Source of the DNA: a virus
Length of the DNA stretch: 64,000 bases
Reading direction: 5' to 3' (one strand)
Virus record (IMG/VR): IMGVR_UViG_3300005613_000046
Span: 1-64,000 of that record
Part shown: positions 47,416-56,022 of the stretch, piece after piece
Layout: every line of letters begins with the position of its first letter
Position numbering within the stretch: position 1 is the stretch's first letter
Position numbers and translations under genes: made by a program
Notes under the pieces: generated by a model
The model's database searches: none
What the model saw: only the letters and a program-made list of their open reading frames with translations
Told to the model about the DNA's origin: nothing

Positions 47416-49701
47416 TTAAAATTTCTCAGCATAATTTTTGAAATAGAAGTCCATTTCATATTGATCAATAAAACCAACATTATTCCAATATTTTTCAAAT
47501 GTAGATTGAGAAATACCAAAAGCACCTAGAAACATTCCTTCCAAATCTCGGTAAGTATCTAATAAACCATTTAAAGTTTCACACCCTTCAGATTTTAAAA
47601 CATAGGGGACACGCGACATAATCGTAGCCCATTTTTCTTTAATGTCCTCAAATTCCTGTTTAGTAATATTTTTAACTTCGGTATTAGTATTAATATTCTT
47701 ATTGTTTTTACCACCATCAATCCCATTATTATTTAGTACGAGAGATTCTTTTGAAGAGTTCTTTTTTTCAACATTACTTAAATCCGAAGTCATATTCTCC
47801 AAATCAATACCGTCCCAAGACATCAAATACCCGATTGATCTCATCATATTACCAAAGTTGTAAGATTCGGTTTTAAGAGTATCAAAATTAACATCAACCA
47901 TTTCATTTACGGCACCTCCAATCATGATGTTAAAGTTCTTATACCATTGACGGAGAATATTGTCTTTTTCTTCACCTTTTAATCCATTAATTTTCATTCT
48001 TTCATTCTGAATTAAAAAATGACGCTGAGGATTCATGTCATAGAAATAAGCCCTTTTATTTGGATTATTACTATCGGGATTAGTTGGTCTGAAAGCAAAT
48101 TGTAGATATTTGAACATTGATGTCCCATCTGACATATTAATGGCACAATCCCACTCAGGAACAGTTTCACCTTCAATCAACATGTCCGAAAGAAGAGTAA
48201 TAGTTTTTTTACCACTCAAAAGAGCCTTATCCAATTGACTTCTATTAAAGGTTTTACCTGTTGCCGCAACAATAACATAATCCTCATTTAACTCTGAACC
48301 ATCCAAAAGTTGTTTAACCATTTTCGTACCGTCTACATTTGAAGGCATCATGATAACAACGTGATTGTGTTTACCAAAAAAATTATATGTATCATCAAAT
48401 TTGTTAGTATAACCAAAAAAATCCTTAAAAAATTTCAGAACAGATTGGTGATAAATTAAACCATTCTTGTTATTCGAAAAAAACTTTGTAAATGTAAAAT
48501 ATCCTGTTTCATCATTTACACATTTTTTGTAGTCACCGACACTAACCTCTGAAAGTTTAATGAGTTGAGTTTTTAAAATAATAGCATCACTCCAAACACC
48601 ATTCTTTTTATCTTCTTTCTGAGATACTTCATCGTAGATGAACGTATTTTCATCATTGAACTGTAACTTACCCGTTTGTTTCTGTGGAGTACCTGAGATA
48701 AATATCTTACGGGTTTCTTTAAATTTATTAAGAAACTTTTGTCCTTTTTCGGTTTCTACACCATTATGTGATTCATCAATAATAATAAAATCCCAGTCTT
48801 GGTTCTCAATAAAAATTAACACATCTTCGTTCTTATCATTTTCCAATAATTGTTTACTAGCGGTAACGATACATTTATTTGGTAAATCTTTGATGTCCTT
48901 TGATAATTTTAATGAAACATATTCATAGTCCGAAAACTTAATATGGTTATTAACGTCAGTCTCAAGTGAACGAAAAACACCAGGTTTATTAGTCCATACA
49001 AGAATACGTGCGGTTGTATTTTTCTTCAGAATCTCAACAACTGAATAAAGAAATGTAAAGTTTTTACCAAATCTCATAATTGCACCCAAAAGAAATTCTT
49101 TATACATTCCTTTAGTAAATGCATTAACCATCTTTTCAATCGCATGTTTTTGCGGAATACGAGGTTCATACGTTTCTTTTTTTCCACCATCAAAAAGGTA
49201 ATTATACACCAACTCAATAAGTTCATCAAGATTTTTATTCAACCAATATTCATCACCATCAAAACCATCGTGTGAGATAAACCCATTGTCTTTTCGGATT
49301 TTCTCTTCAAGTTGTCTTACTGTTTTAACCCCAAATTTATTCAAAATATCATTACTTACCGTAATAACATCAATAACAACAAAAGGGTCTTTAATATTGT
49401 AACGGTCACGAGACGAACCAATGGTTTCACCAATAGGTAATTCAGCCTTACCTAATTTAGGTACCGATTTACCCATATATTTTTTCAATTGTGATAATGG
49501 AACACCAATGTAAAGATATTTCCCTTTTGAATGGAAACAATCATTATTTGGGTCCATAGTGGTTAAGACACGACCATTTGATTTAGGTACAGTTACCAAA
49601 CCTAACATTCCTCTTTCGACTTTTGAAAGTAAGTCTTTGATTCTTTTAGTTCTTTCTGCGGAACGTTGTTTTTGTGTTGGTTTGTGTTTAGATTTCGTCA
49701 T
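47416..49701 (-). CDS. SF2 DEAD/DEAH-type helicase (restriction-like)
   Basis: The ATG at 49701 (MTKSKHKPTQKQRSAERTKR) lies downstream of the -7 box at 49725; a hydrophobic extension from 49752 is unlikely. Helicase motifs: I GAIMRFGKNFT (K but Asn for Thr/Ser), II DFIIIDESHN and III FISGTPQK. The motif V/VI region contains YLQFAFRPTNP. Type I/III restriction helicases and phage Dda-like enzymes share this pattern. Immediately downstream is an N6-methyltransferase, so this may be an R-M-like or DNA-remodelling island, not a host-nuclease partner. Confidence 0.75.
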   Translation of the reverse strand: MTKSKHKPTQKQRSAERTKRIKDLLSKVERGMLGLVTVPKSNGRVLTTMDPNNDCFHSKGKYLYIGVPLSQLKKYMGKSVPKLGKAELPIGETIGSSRDRYNIKDPFVVIDVITVSNDILNKFGVKTVRQLEEKIRKDNGFISHDGFDGDEYWLNKNLDELIELVYNYLFDGGKKETYEPRIPQKHAIEKMVNAFTKGMYKEFLLGAIMRFGKNFTFLYSVVEILKKNTTARILVWTNKPGVFRSLETDVNNHIKFSDYEYVSLKLSKDIKDLPNKCIVTASKQLLENDKNEDVLIFIENQDWDFIIIDESHNGVETEKGQKFLNKFKETRKIFISGTPQKQTGKLQFNDENTFIYDEVSQKEDKKNGVWSDAIILKTQLIKLSEVSVGDYKKCVNDETGYFTFTKFFSNNKNGLIYHQSVLKFFKDFFGYTNKFDDTYNFFGKHNHVVIMMPSNVDGTKMVKQLLDGSELNEDYVIVAATGKTFNRSQLDKALLSGKKTITLLSDMLIEGETVPEWDCAINMSDGTSMFKYLQFAFRPTNPDSNNPNKRAYFYDMNPQRHFLIQNERMKINGLKGEEKDNILRQWYKNFNIMIGGAVNEMVDVNFDTLKTESYNFGNMMRSIGYLMSWDGIDLENMTSDLSNVEKKNSSKESLVLNNNGIDGGKNNKNINTNTEVKNITKQEFEDIKEKWATIMSRVPYVLKSEGCETLNGLLDTYRDLEGMFLGAFGISQSTFEKYWNNVGFIDQYEMDFYFKNYAEKF

Positions 49702-49724
49702 CTTTTGTTTATTTAATGGTATTA

Positions 49725-49732
49725 CAAAGATA
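49725..49732 (-). promoter_or_regulatory. TATCTTTG -7 box upstream of helicase
   Basis: Perfect TAnnTTTG box; -33 is weak (ATG at the expected spacing). The box lies 23 bases before the ATG at 49701. Confidence 0.45.
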
Positions 49733-49733
49733 T

Positions 49734-49764
49734 ATAAAAAAACCAAACTCACATGAATTTGGTT
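49734..49764 (-). terminator. Intrinsic terminator of the SbcC-end operon
   Basis: AACCAAA pairs with TTTGGTT on the minus strand and is followed by TTTTTTT, overlapping the helicase promoter region. Confidence 0.65.
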
Positions 49765-49788
49765 AAAAAATTTAAATAATTTTTTAAT

Positions 49789-52161
49789 TTACAAAACTTT
49801 AGAGAGATTATTCTCTTTTTTAATTTTAACTACATAATCATTCATCTGAGTCACTAATGGATTATGACTTATAATAAAAATTTTATCAAAATATTCTTTA
49901 ATTTTAACAAAAAACTCGGTAACCATTTCAAGGTTTTCATTACTTATTTTACCAAACACCTCATCGAATACAATAATCCCGGGATGTGGTAAAGTACATA
50001 TCTTACTAAGTACCGATCTCAATGCCAAAGACGATATTGTTTTTTCAAATCCCGAACCACTGGTCATTAACTTCTCAATTCCCGTGCCATTGTCAATTTG
50101 AACAAATTCAACTTCATTTTTGTCAGATATTCTAATTTCAAGTTTGAAATAACAAGAGTCTTCCATTAGTCGTTGGAGTTCTGAGTTGATTAAAGGCATC
50201 ATGGTTTTCATTATGATTTTAGAAACGCCATTTTTACCAAAAGCTTCAAGATAGATTTTATAAATCTTTTCTTTCTCTTCTTCCTCTTTGATTTTAACAA
50301 TCATCTTCTTATTGTTTTCAATCTTCTCTTCTAACGAAGAAATGGAAACTTTGTTACCAGAAATTAAAGAATTTATTTTTGTTTTTTCTCTTTCAAGTTC
50401 CTCAAGTCTTAAATCCGCCTTAATCAACTGACCTTCAATTTTTTGATTTTCAGAAATCTTGTCCTGAATTTCTTCCCACCTTTTAAGTTTGTCTTTCAAC
50501 GAACTTATTTTCAAATCACAACTTTCAACTGAAATTTCATACTTTTCTTTAACTAGTTTGTTTTTTTCATATTCATCAAACTCCTTTTTTAACTGAACAA
50601 AACTTTGTTCTTTGACGGATAATTCCGTCATAAGTGTCGTTTTTGTGGTTTTTTGCACAATTAACCCATCTAACTCCGCAATTTTAGAATTTGTGATTGC
50701 TGCGTTCATTAACTCAATTCCGCAGTGAGCACATTTAATTCCGCCCTCTACTTCAGACTTTAATTTATTAATTGATGAAATTTCCGTATCAATCTGAATG
50801 ATCTCTTTATAAACCTCGTTGTATTGTTCTTTAACCTCATCGTGTTTATCCTCGTGATAATACTCACTTGGTTCAACAACTTTAAGTTCGTTGATTTTAG
50901 AAATATAACCCTTCTTTTCAAAATCAATCGTGTTGATCTCTTCTTGAACTTGAGTCGGATTTAATCTACTAATTTCTTGATCAATGTTGGAATGTTTTTT
51001 CTTTAACATGTCATCACGATAAGTTTTACCTTTGGTGATTGCATCTTCAACATTAGATAATTCTTTTTTACTATCCTCTATTTGAGTGTTAAGTGTTTGA
51101 ATTGATGTTTGGTGAGTTGTGATATCATCTTTTAATTGTTCAGATGAATATACATTTGACAATTTTTGCTTTGAGAACTCTCCGTAGATTTCTTTTGCAA
51201 CTTCTTCTTTCTTTTTTAAAAACTCAAGTCCCATAAATCTTGATAATACCTGACCCCGAGCAGTTGGCTTTGACTCCAACAATTCTTCAAGGTTTGATCC
51301 TGTTGTTAGAATTGTCATTAAGAAGTCTTCTTTAGTTCCGATTGATGTTTTGATAAACGCTTCGGTTTCTCTTCTTTGTTCTCCTGTAAAGTTCAATAAA
51401 GTTCCATCAGATAGTTTTTTAAAGAAGTCCAATTCGGTTTTAACATTCCATTCACCCTTTTTGGACATCTTTCTTTCAATGTTTCTAACAATCACATAAT
51501 CTTCACCATCAATTGTGATTTCACCTTTCACATGAACTTTATCTTTGTTTGAAAATCTGTTGAATATCTCTTCAGCCTTTGTTGTCTTTGTTGTTTCATT
51601 AAAGAATAAGAACATTAAAAGATCCACCGTTAATACGGTTTTACCCCCGAAATTTGGTGGATCTGACTCTACCACTACAATACCATTTAACTTATCAAAA
51701 TCTAATCTTTGATTTTCACCATAAGATAAAAAGTTTGAGAACTCAATGTTTCTAATATACCACTTTTTAAACTGAGACTGGTTTTCTTCATCACCATTCA
51801 TTTTGTTTTCAACCATTCTGTTGATTGACAAAATATCATCAGTCTTATCTTTGTGTCCTTTTGACTCAATGAAGTTCTTTAATAGATCCAATTGATAGTT
51901 TGCATCACTGATGTTTACTGAAACATCAATAGATTGCATATCCTCAGTTTGAGTTGTTTTTGCTTTCGTTAAAACATTCACATTGGTTGTGTTATACTTT
52001 TTTGAAAAGTAATGTTTAACACTTTTGATTTTATCTTGTGTGAAGTTTTCTGCGAAGTCTTCCCAAACAACTTGTATAATGGGATTTTCAAAACTTGAAA
52101 AGTCCAAATCTTTTATCATGATTTTATAATTAAATAATTTTGGCGGATTAAATAAATCCAT
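49789..52161 (-). CDS. SbcC/gp46-like recombination endonuclease ATPase subunit
   Basis: The 790-residue SMC-like protein has a head starting near residue 132 (FKKWYIRNIEFSNFLSYGEN), Walker A SDPPNFGGKTVL at 166-177, a long coiled coil, a zinc hook CAHC near residue 475, signature ATSGSGFEKTISSLALRSVL-like region and Walker B IIVFDEVFG near the end. T4 gp46 begins with the head, whereas here about 130 residues precede it. It works with the SbcD/gp47 nuclease (53752-54531) in DNA end resection. The extension may carry an added domain. Confidence 0.9.
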   Translation of the reverse strand: MDLFNPPKLFNYKIMIKDLDFSSFENPIIQVVWEDFAENFTQDKIKSVKHYFSKKYNTTNVNVLTKAKTTQTEDMQSIDVSVNISDANYQLDLLKNFIESKGHKDKTDDILSINRMVENKMNGDEENQSQFKKWYIRNIEFSNFLSYGENQRLDFDKLNGIVVVESDPPNFGGKTVLTVDLLMFLFFNETTKTTKAEEIFNRFSNKDKVHVKGEITIDGEDYVIVRNIERKMSKKGEWNVKTELDFFKKLSDGTLLNFTGEQRRETEAFIKTSIGTKEDFLMTILTTGSNLEELLESKPTARGQVLSRFMGLEFLKKKEEVAKEIYGEFSKQKLSNVYSSEQLKDDITTHQTSIQTLNTQIEDSKKELSNVEDAITKGKTYRDDMLKKKHSNIDQEISRLNPTQVQEEINTIDFEKKGYISKINELKVVEPSEYYHEDKHDEVKEQYNEVYKEIIQIDTEISSINKLKSEVEGGIKCAHCGIELMNAAITNSKIAELDGLIVQKTTKTTLMTELSVKEQSFVQLKKEFDEYEKNKLVKEKYEISVESCDLKISSLKDKLKRWEEIQDKISENQKIEGQLIKADLRLEELEREKTKINSLISGNKVSISSLEEKIENNKKMIVKIKEEEEKEKIYKIYLEAFGKNGVSKIIMKTMMPLINSELQRLMEDSCYFKLEIRISDKNEVEFVQIDNGTGIEKLMTSGSGFEKTISSLALRSVLSKICTLPHPGIIVFDEVFGKISNENLEMVTEFFVKIKEYFDKIFIISHNPLVTQMNDYVVKIKKENNLSKVL

Positions 52162-52163
52162 TT

Positions 52164-52448
52164 TTATTCTTCTGTCGGTAGTTCCTCTTCAAATTCTTTA
52201 TTAATTTTTGCCGAGGCTTCTTCATTTGGTGTAAATTTGAATGCGTGTTCGATAGCCTTATCTTCAACAACTTCAAAGTTGACTTCCTGACCTTTATTTT
52301 CAATCGTGAAGTCTTTTTCTTCTTTCATTTTTTCTAATTGTTGCTGAAGAAGTAAATCAAATGCTTTTTGCATTCCTGATTTTTGTTGTTTAATTTTTGC
52401 ATTTCTTTTTGCAACTTTTGCTCTGTGTTCTTTTGCCGCTTTTCCCAT
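52164..52448 (-). CDS. Lys-rich coiled-coil protein, 94 aa
   Basis: The ATG at 52448 (MGKAAKEHRAKVAKRNAKIK) is chosen because the membrane-protein gene ends at 52462. The N-terminal half is strongly basic (AKRNAKIKQQKSGMQKAF) and helical, the C-terminal half acidic. It precedes SbcC by two bases, so it is likely co-translated. It may bind DNA or the SbcC coiled coil; no family recognised. Confidence 0.6.
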   Translation of the reverse strand: MGKAAKEHRAKVAKRNAKIKQQKSGMQKAFDLLLQQQLEKMKEEKDFTIENKGQEVNFEVVEDKAIEHAFKFTPNEEASAKINKEFEEELPTEE

Positions 52449-52461
52449 TTTGTTTTGATTA

Positions 52462-52812
52462 TTAATTATTACTTGGTCTATTTTCTTCAAACCATTCGAT
52501 TATTCCGTTAATTGCCCATACCGCCCCTGCAGAAGTGATACCGTCAAAAAACCAAGAATACCAAATTGGTGTGTTAAACATATGATTTGTAGGTGAAAAA
52601 ATCAATAAGGATAAAACAAATCCTCCCCATGTTGAAAAACATAAAGGGCAATTTATAATCCCTGATAAAAATTTTCCAAGAAAACTGAAAGGTAAATTTT
52701 GTCCGTCTCTCCATCTTCCTAAAAAATCTCTTAGTCCTTGAAATATTGATCCGTAGACCATAATGTTCATTAATCCATAACTCATGATGAACCATACTAA
52801 AACTTGTGTCAT
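52462..52812 (-). CDS. Membrane protein, DUF1360-like
   Basis: Hydrophobic segments near residues 5-28, 62-80 and 93-110. A CPLCFSTWGGFVLSLL segment, with C-x-x-C before a transmembrane helix, and the earlier RDFLGRWRDG resemble DUF1360 proteins. The function of that family is unknown. The gene sits between SbcD and SbcC and its first codon overlaps the repeat-gene stop. Confidence 0.6.
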   Translation of the reverse strand: MTQVLVWFIMSYGLMNIMVYGSIFQGLRDFLGRWRDGQNLPFSFLGKFLSGIINCPLCFSTWGGFVLSLLIFSPTNHMFNTPIWYSWFFDGITSAGAVWAINGIIEWFEENRPSNN

Positions 52813-53780
52813 ATTCGTCTATTTAAATTTGATCCCCTAAGTAGATAAGCCTGATTTTGGTTACCATTCAAAAGGTCTCGGTTTATTTTTTCTAATTCTT
52901 TTATTTGTTCGTTTTTTTGTTGTAATTCACCTCTTATATTTTGAATTGTTTGTTGAAGTAATTTTACCTTGTCGTTATCTTCTTTAATGTCTAACTTTTG
53001 TCTAAGTTCGTCTAAAGTTTGGCTAAGTTCATCTAGTTCTTCGTTCTTTTTAGCTGTTTCATTTTCCAACTGTTCGATTTTTCCGAATAGTTCATTTTCA
53101 ATTTTTTGGTCACGAATGTATTCTATATTTGTGACAATTTTTTCAACTGGAACTTCAACAATCTTTTCAACTTCTTTAACGATCTCAACAATTCTATCCA
53201 CCGGAACTTCAACAATCTTTTCTATTGGTGGTTTATTCTGTAGTCGTTCAATCTTATTTGATAGTTCTTTTATTTGTTCATCGTCCGTAATGTAAATTTC
53301 TTTTTCAATTACTCGATCAACAGGGACTTCTTTTATAACCTCTTGAATAACGACTTTTTCAACAGGTATTTCTTTGGTCACTTCAACTATCTTTTCGACT
53401 ATTCTATCAATTGGAACTTCAACGATTTTTTCAACTTCTTTGATTACTTCCACCGGAACTTCTTTGATAATCTCAACTGGGACTTCAACTTCTTTAACAA
53501 CTTCAACAATTCTATCAACAGGAACCTCAACAATTTTCTCTACCTCTTTTATCACTTCAACAGGTATTTCTACTCGTTTTTCAACAATTACCTCTTTAAT
53601 TAAGTCTTTTTCACCATCATTAAGTGTTTTTCCTAAAAGTCCATATCTTTTAATATCGAACCCTTGTTTAAAACATAGATACATGAAGTTATCCACATCT
53701 TTAATTTCTTGTGATTCACAAAATGCAGACACTGCCTGCATTATTTCTTTATTAAAGATTTTGGAGTTTTTCGATTCCAT
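52809..53780 (-). CDS. VEKIVEVP repeat protein in the SbcCD operon
   Basis: The ATG at 53780 (MESKNSKIFNKEIMQAVSAF) is preferred over 53786. After a helical head (residues 1-60), residues 70-215 are repeats of the VPVEVIKEVEKIVEVPVDRI type, and residues 225-300 form a coiled coil (EDNDKVKLLQQTIQNIRGEL). The repeat type is shared with the membrane protein at 42026-43372. Its end overlaps the membrane gene start. It may form an elongated strut or multimerisation module linked to the SbcCD proteins. Confidence 0.7.
   Translation of the reverse strand: MESKNSKIFNKEIMQAVSAFCESQEIKDVDNFMYLCFKQGFDIKRYGLLGKTLNDGEKDLIKEVIVEKRVEIPVEVIKEVEKIVEVPVDRIVEVVKEVEVPVEIIKEVPVEVIKEVEKIVEVPIDRIVEKIVEVTKEIPVEKVVIQEVIKEVPVDRVIEKEIYITDDEQIKELSNKIERLQNKPPIEKIVEVPVDRIVEIVKEVEKIVEVPVEKIVTNIEYIRDQKIENELFGKIEQLENETAKKNEELDELSQTLDELRQKLDIKEDNDKVKLLQQTIQNIRGELQQKNEQIKELEKINRDLLNGNQNQAYLLRGSNLNRRI
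53140..53580 (-). repeat. Tandem coding repeats for VEKIVEVP-type units
   Basis: The DNA repeats GAA/GTT/ATT-rich units of about 24-45 bases on the minus strand. The repeat is coding, not a CRISPR array. Confidence 0.65.
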
Positions 53781-54531
53781 TTTCAATATCTTCGAATGAC
53801 TTTATGGAGAATTTCATAAATGGTTTTGGGTTTGGTAGATCAACATAAGAATATTCTTTTGTTTCAACATCATAAATTCCATAACCATGTCTTCCAATAC
53901 TTTCTCCAATGTTCTGTTGAATTGGTGAACCGATCATATATCCCTTCCCTGTTTTGAATTTGAACTCTTGGCGTTTATGAATATCACCACATAATACTGC
54001 TTCAAGTCCATCAAACTTTTCAACGTCATATGCCTCTTCACCAAAATCAAAACCAAGATCAGTTTTCATTCCTTGTATTGGTCCGTGAAATAAACCAATT
54101 CTCACACCTTTAGCATCTGTAATGTCAGGTGGAATGTTTCCTTGATATTGTGAATATACACACCAACTAATATTATCATCTTCATAAACACCTCTATCTT
54201 TATAATAAACAATATTTTTACTATTAAGTGAGTTAATAATTGGTGATAGAGCATCCAATCTTTCAGTATTATTTACCAAAAAGTCGTGATTACCAGGTAT
54301 GATAATTGTTTTTGCAATAAACGAACATTCAGTTAAAATCCAACTAACCATTTCAATAAGTTCAGGTGTCATTTGGTTTTTAGAATGAACCAAATCGCCC
54401 GTAAAAACGATGCGATCAGGTTCTAATTCTCTCCATTGTTCAATTGCGGTTTCTAAAATAGACTTATATAGATCGTGATCTTTGAATAGTCTAATGTGTA
54501 GATCAGAAAAATGTATTAGTTTTTTAATCAT
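53752..54531 (-). CDS. SbcD/gp47-like recombination endonuclease
   Basis: All calcineurin-type nuclease motifs are seen in the 259-residue protein: FSDLHIR (Asp-9, His-11), FTGDLVHS, PGNHDF, LFHGPIQG and CGDIHKRQ. It is shorter than T4 gp47 (about 340), lacking the extra C-terminal part. It partners with the SbcC-like ATPase encoded 1.6 kb downstream. In T4 the pair degrades host DNA and resects phage DNA ends. The start follows the Api92-like gene by ten bases. Confidence 0.9.
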   Translation of the reverse strand: MIKKLIHFSDLHIRLFKDHDLYKSILETAIEQWRELEPDRIVFTGDLVHSKNQMTPELIEMVSWILTECSFIAKTIIIPGNHDFLVNNTERLDALSPIINSLNSKNIVYYKDRGVYEDDNISWCVYSQYQGNIPPDITDAKGVRIGLFHGPIQGMKTDLGFDFGEEAYDVEKFDGLEAVLCGDIHKRQEFKFKTGKGYMIGSPIQQNIGESIGRHGYGIYDVETKEYSYVDLPNPKPFMKFSIKSFEDIENGIEKLQNL

Positions 54532-54540
54532 AATTTTTAA

Positions 54541-55308
54541 TTAAAACGGATAACAATTCTCAACCATTTCATATTTTTTATTCGCAATTTTTTTAACTTT
54601 TGAAACTGGGAAATCAAAATCTTCTGTTTCAATCGCTTCTTCACAAGAGTAATACATTGATTCTTGACGATCTGTAATATGATCCCACTTACCCTCTTGT
54701 TTCCAATCTTGGAATAATTCTCTTAATCTTTCTTCGTCCATTTCTTCAACTTCTTCAGCTTTAGTATATGAATTTTCGTTTATCTCACCTAAAATCCATT
54801 CTTTAACATCTTCAATGTCTTCATCACCAGTAACTTCATAACCCGGATCAAACATTCCTTCAGATTCAATGGTTTCTTCATCTTCGGCGTAAACTCCGTT
54901 CCAAACAACTGCGGTTCCAATATTAGTTTCAAATTCATCATACCATTTACAGGTAATTCTAACGTCCTCAAATTCAGAAATACAAATTGAGTAAAGTTTA
55001 ATTAAAAATCCATCAGGAATATAAGAAGGAGTTTCTAATTTAATAATATCGTCAACACCTCCAGTGATCCATTTAGTTCCAACATTATCATAAAGCCATC
55101 CATGATTTACACCTGAATCTGTAATTGGATATTCAGTTTCACCATTGTTATAAGGTTTTTTAAGTTCATCTTCGGTGTAAAATGTTTGAACAATAACTTT
55201 TGTTTCTTGTCCGTATTCTGCTTTTGGCATGTTGTCAAACATGTTACAGATTTTATCCATTGCCTCTTCGGGTTCAATAGTTACTTGTGAATAAATAAAA
55301 TTTGCCAT
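54541..55308 (-). CDS. YubB/Api92-like ferredoxin-fold protein
   Basis: The 255-residue product begins MANFIYSQVTIEPEEAMDKI, similar to the typical start MxNWxxNxVxIxG, and has GWLYDNVGTKWITGGVDD near residue 70, fitting the W-x-x-x-x-W-G-T-K motif of the Api92 ferredoxin-like domain of phage and plasmid proteins. A strongly acidic middle (EEVEEMDEERLRELFQDWKQ) follows. Its role is unknown; binding of RNA or protein is likely. Confidence 0.75.
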   Translation of the reverse strand: MANFIYSQVTIEPEEAMDKICNMFDNMPKAEYGQETKVIVQTFYTEDELKKPYNNGETEYPITDSGVNHGWLYDNVGTKWITGGVDDIIKLETPSYIPDGFLIKLYSICISEFEDVRITCKWYDEFETNIGTAVVWNGVYAEDEETIESEGMFDPGYEVTGDEDIEDVKEWILGEINENSYTKAEEVEEMDEERLRELFQDWKQEGKWDHITDRQESMYYSCEEAIETEDFDFPVSKVKKIANKKYEMVENCYPF

Positions 55309-55319
55309 TTTTGTTTTTT

Positions 55320-55559
55320 TTAATCGTTTAATTGTTGTTTATTTTCAAATGTAATATCCCAAGATGGTGATATTGGGTCATGTTTAGGTATTGGGTTAAC
55401 AGGAACTGGTATCTGCTCAAATTGTCTAATTGACACCTGTGGTTTTTCATCAACAACCAAATTCATTTTTTCAACGATCGGCGTAATTTCAATCTGTTTA
55501 TTTTCAAGTTTACCGGTTAAATAACCTTCTAACCACGCAAAAAATTCTTTATGTGTCAT
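55320..55559 (-). CDS. Hypothetical protein, 79 aa
   Basis: Begins MTHKEFFAWLEGYLTGKLEN. It is an amphipathic N-terminal helix followed by a Pro/Ile/Val-rich extended region (SIRQFEQIPVPVNPIPKHDP). The N-terminal helix resembles small phage proteins linked to replication. Its start overlaps the 48-residue gene as ATGA. Function unknown. Confidence 0.6.
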   Translation of the reverse strand: MTHKEFFAWLEGYLTGKLENKQIEITPIVEKMNLVVDEKPQVSIRQFEQIPVPVNPIPKHDPISPSWDITFENKQQLND

Positions 55560-55702
55560 CTTAATTCTCTACTATAAAGGTTTGCCAAAATAATTCTTGC
55601 GAATTTAAATTCTTTTGATCTGTTTAATCTCAAACCATAAGTTGATGCAATACTGTTCAAATAAGGCATCGCCTGAGATATTGTCATTTTACCTATTTCC
55701 AT
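55556..55702 (-). CDS. 48-residue basic microprotein
   Basis: The frame starts MEIGKMTISQAMPYLNSIAS and then has basic helix RLNRSKEFKFARIILANLYS. It ties the zinc-ribbon gene and the next gene together by TAATG and ATGA overlaps, so it is almost surely translated. Role unknown. Confidence 0.65.
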   Translation of the reverse strand: MEIGKMTISQAMPYLNSIASTYGLRLNRSKEFKFARIILANLYSRELR

Positions 55703-55920
55703 TAGTCAATGAATAATTCAAAATCACCATTAACATGTCCACATTCATTACACATGTATGTTGGAAATGGAACAATTGTGTCTTCGTGACTTCCTGTTAA
55801 TAATTTAGGAACTTTTTTTAACATAGTTACTTCTTTGAAGAATCTTGACTCACACTTTTCGCATTTAATCGTTTCTTGTTCTTTCAAATTAATTTTTGGT
55901 CTGATAATATCGTCGCTCAT
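55702..55920 (-). CDS. Zinc-ribbon protein, 72 aa
   Basis: Two Cys pairs, IKCEKCESRF at residues 18-27 and YMCNECGHVN near 56-64, form a treble-clef or ribbon metal site. The rest is short polar strands. It starts where a 30-residue frame ends (ATGA). Possible functions include transcription or replication accessory, unproven. Confidence 0.75.
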   Translation of the reverse strand: MSDDIIRPKINLKEQETIKCEKCESRFFKEVTMLKKVPKLLTGSHEDTIVPFPTYMCNECGHVNGDFELFID

Positions 55921-56009
55921 TTTGTTATATATTTTATGTTTATTTTAATTGTTGATATATGATCCCAACTAGTTGTCGTGACCCATATTGGTGTAATTGT
56001 ATTTTCCAT
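55917..56009 (-). CDS. 30-residue microprotein
   Basis: The frame encodes MENTITPIWVTTTSWDHIST, ending in a Lys-Ile-rich tail. It overlaps the zinc-ribbon start as ATGA. The neighbouring spacing supports translation, but it is short and could be chance. Confidence 0.4.
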   Translation of the reverse strand: MENTITPIWVTTTSWDHISTIKINIKYITK

Positions 56010-56022
56010 AATAAATTATAGT

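Noticed and set aside
49559-49756. Short plus-strand frame at the helicase start
   Set aside because: It overlaps the promoter and the helicase N-terminus and has no coding character of its own.
53274-53603. Asn/Phe-rich plus-strand open frame opposite the SbcCD repeat gene
   Set aside because: Same antisense effect of the VEKIVEVP repeats; composition is an artefact.
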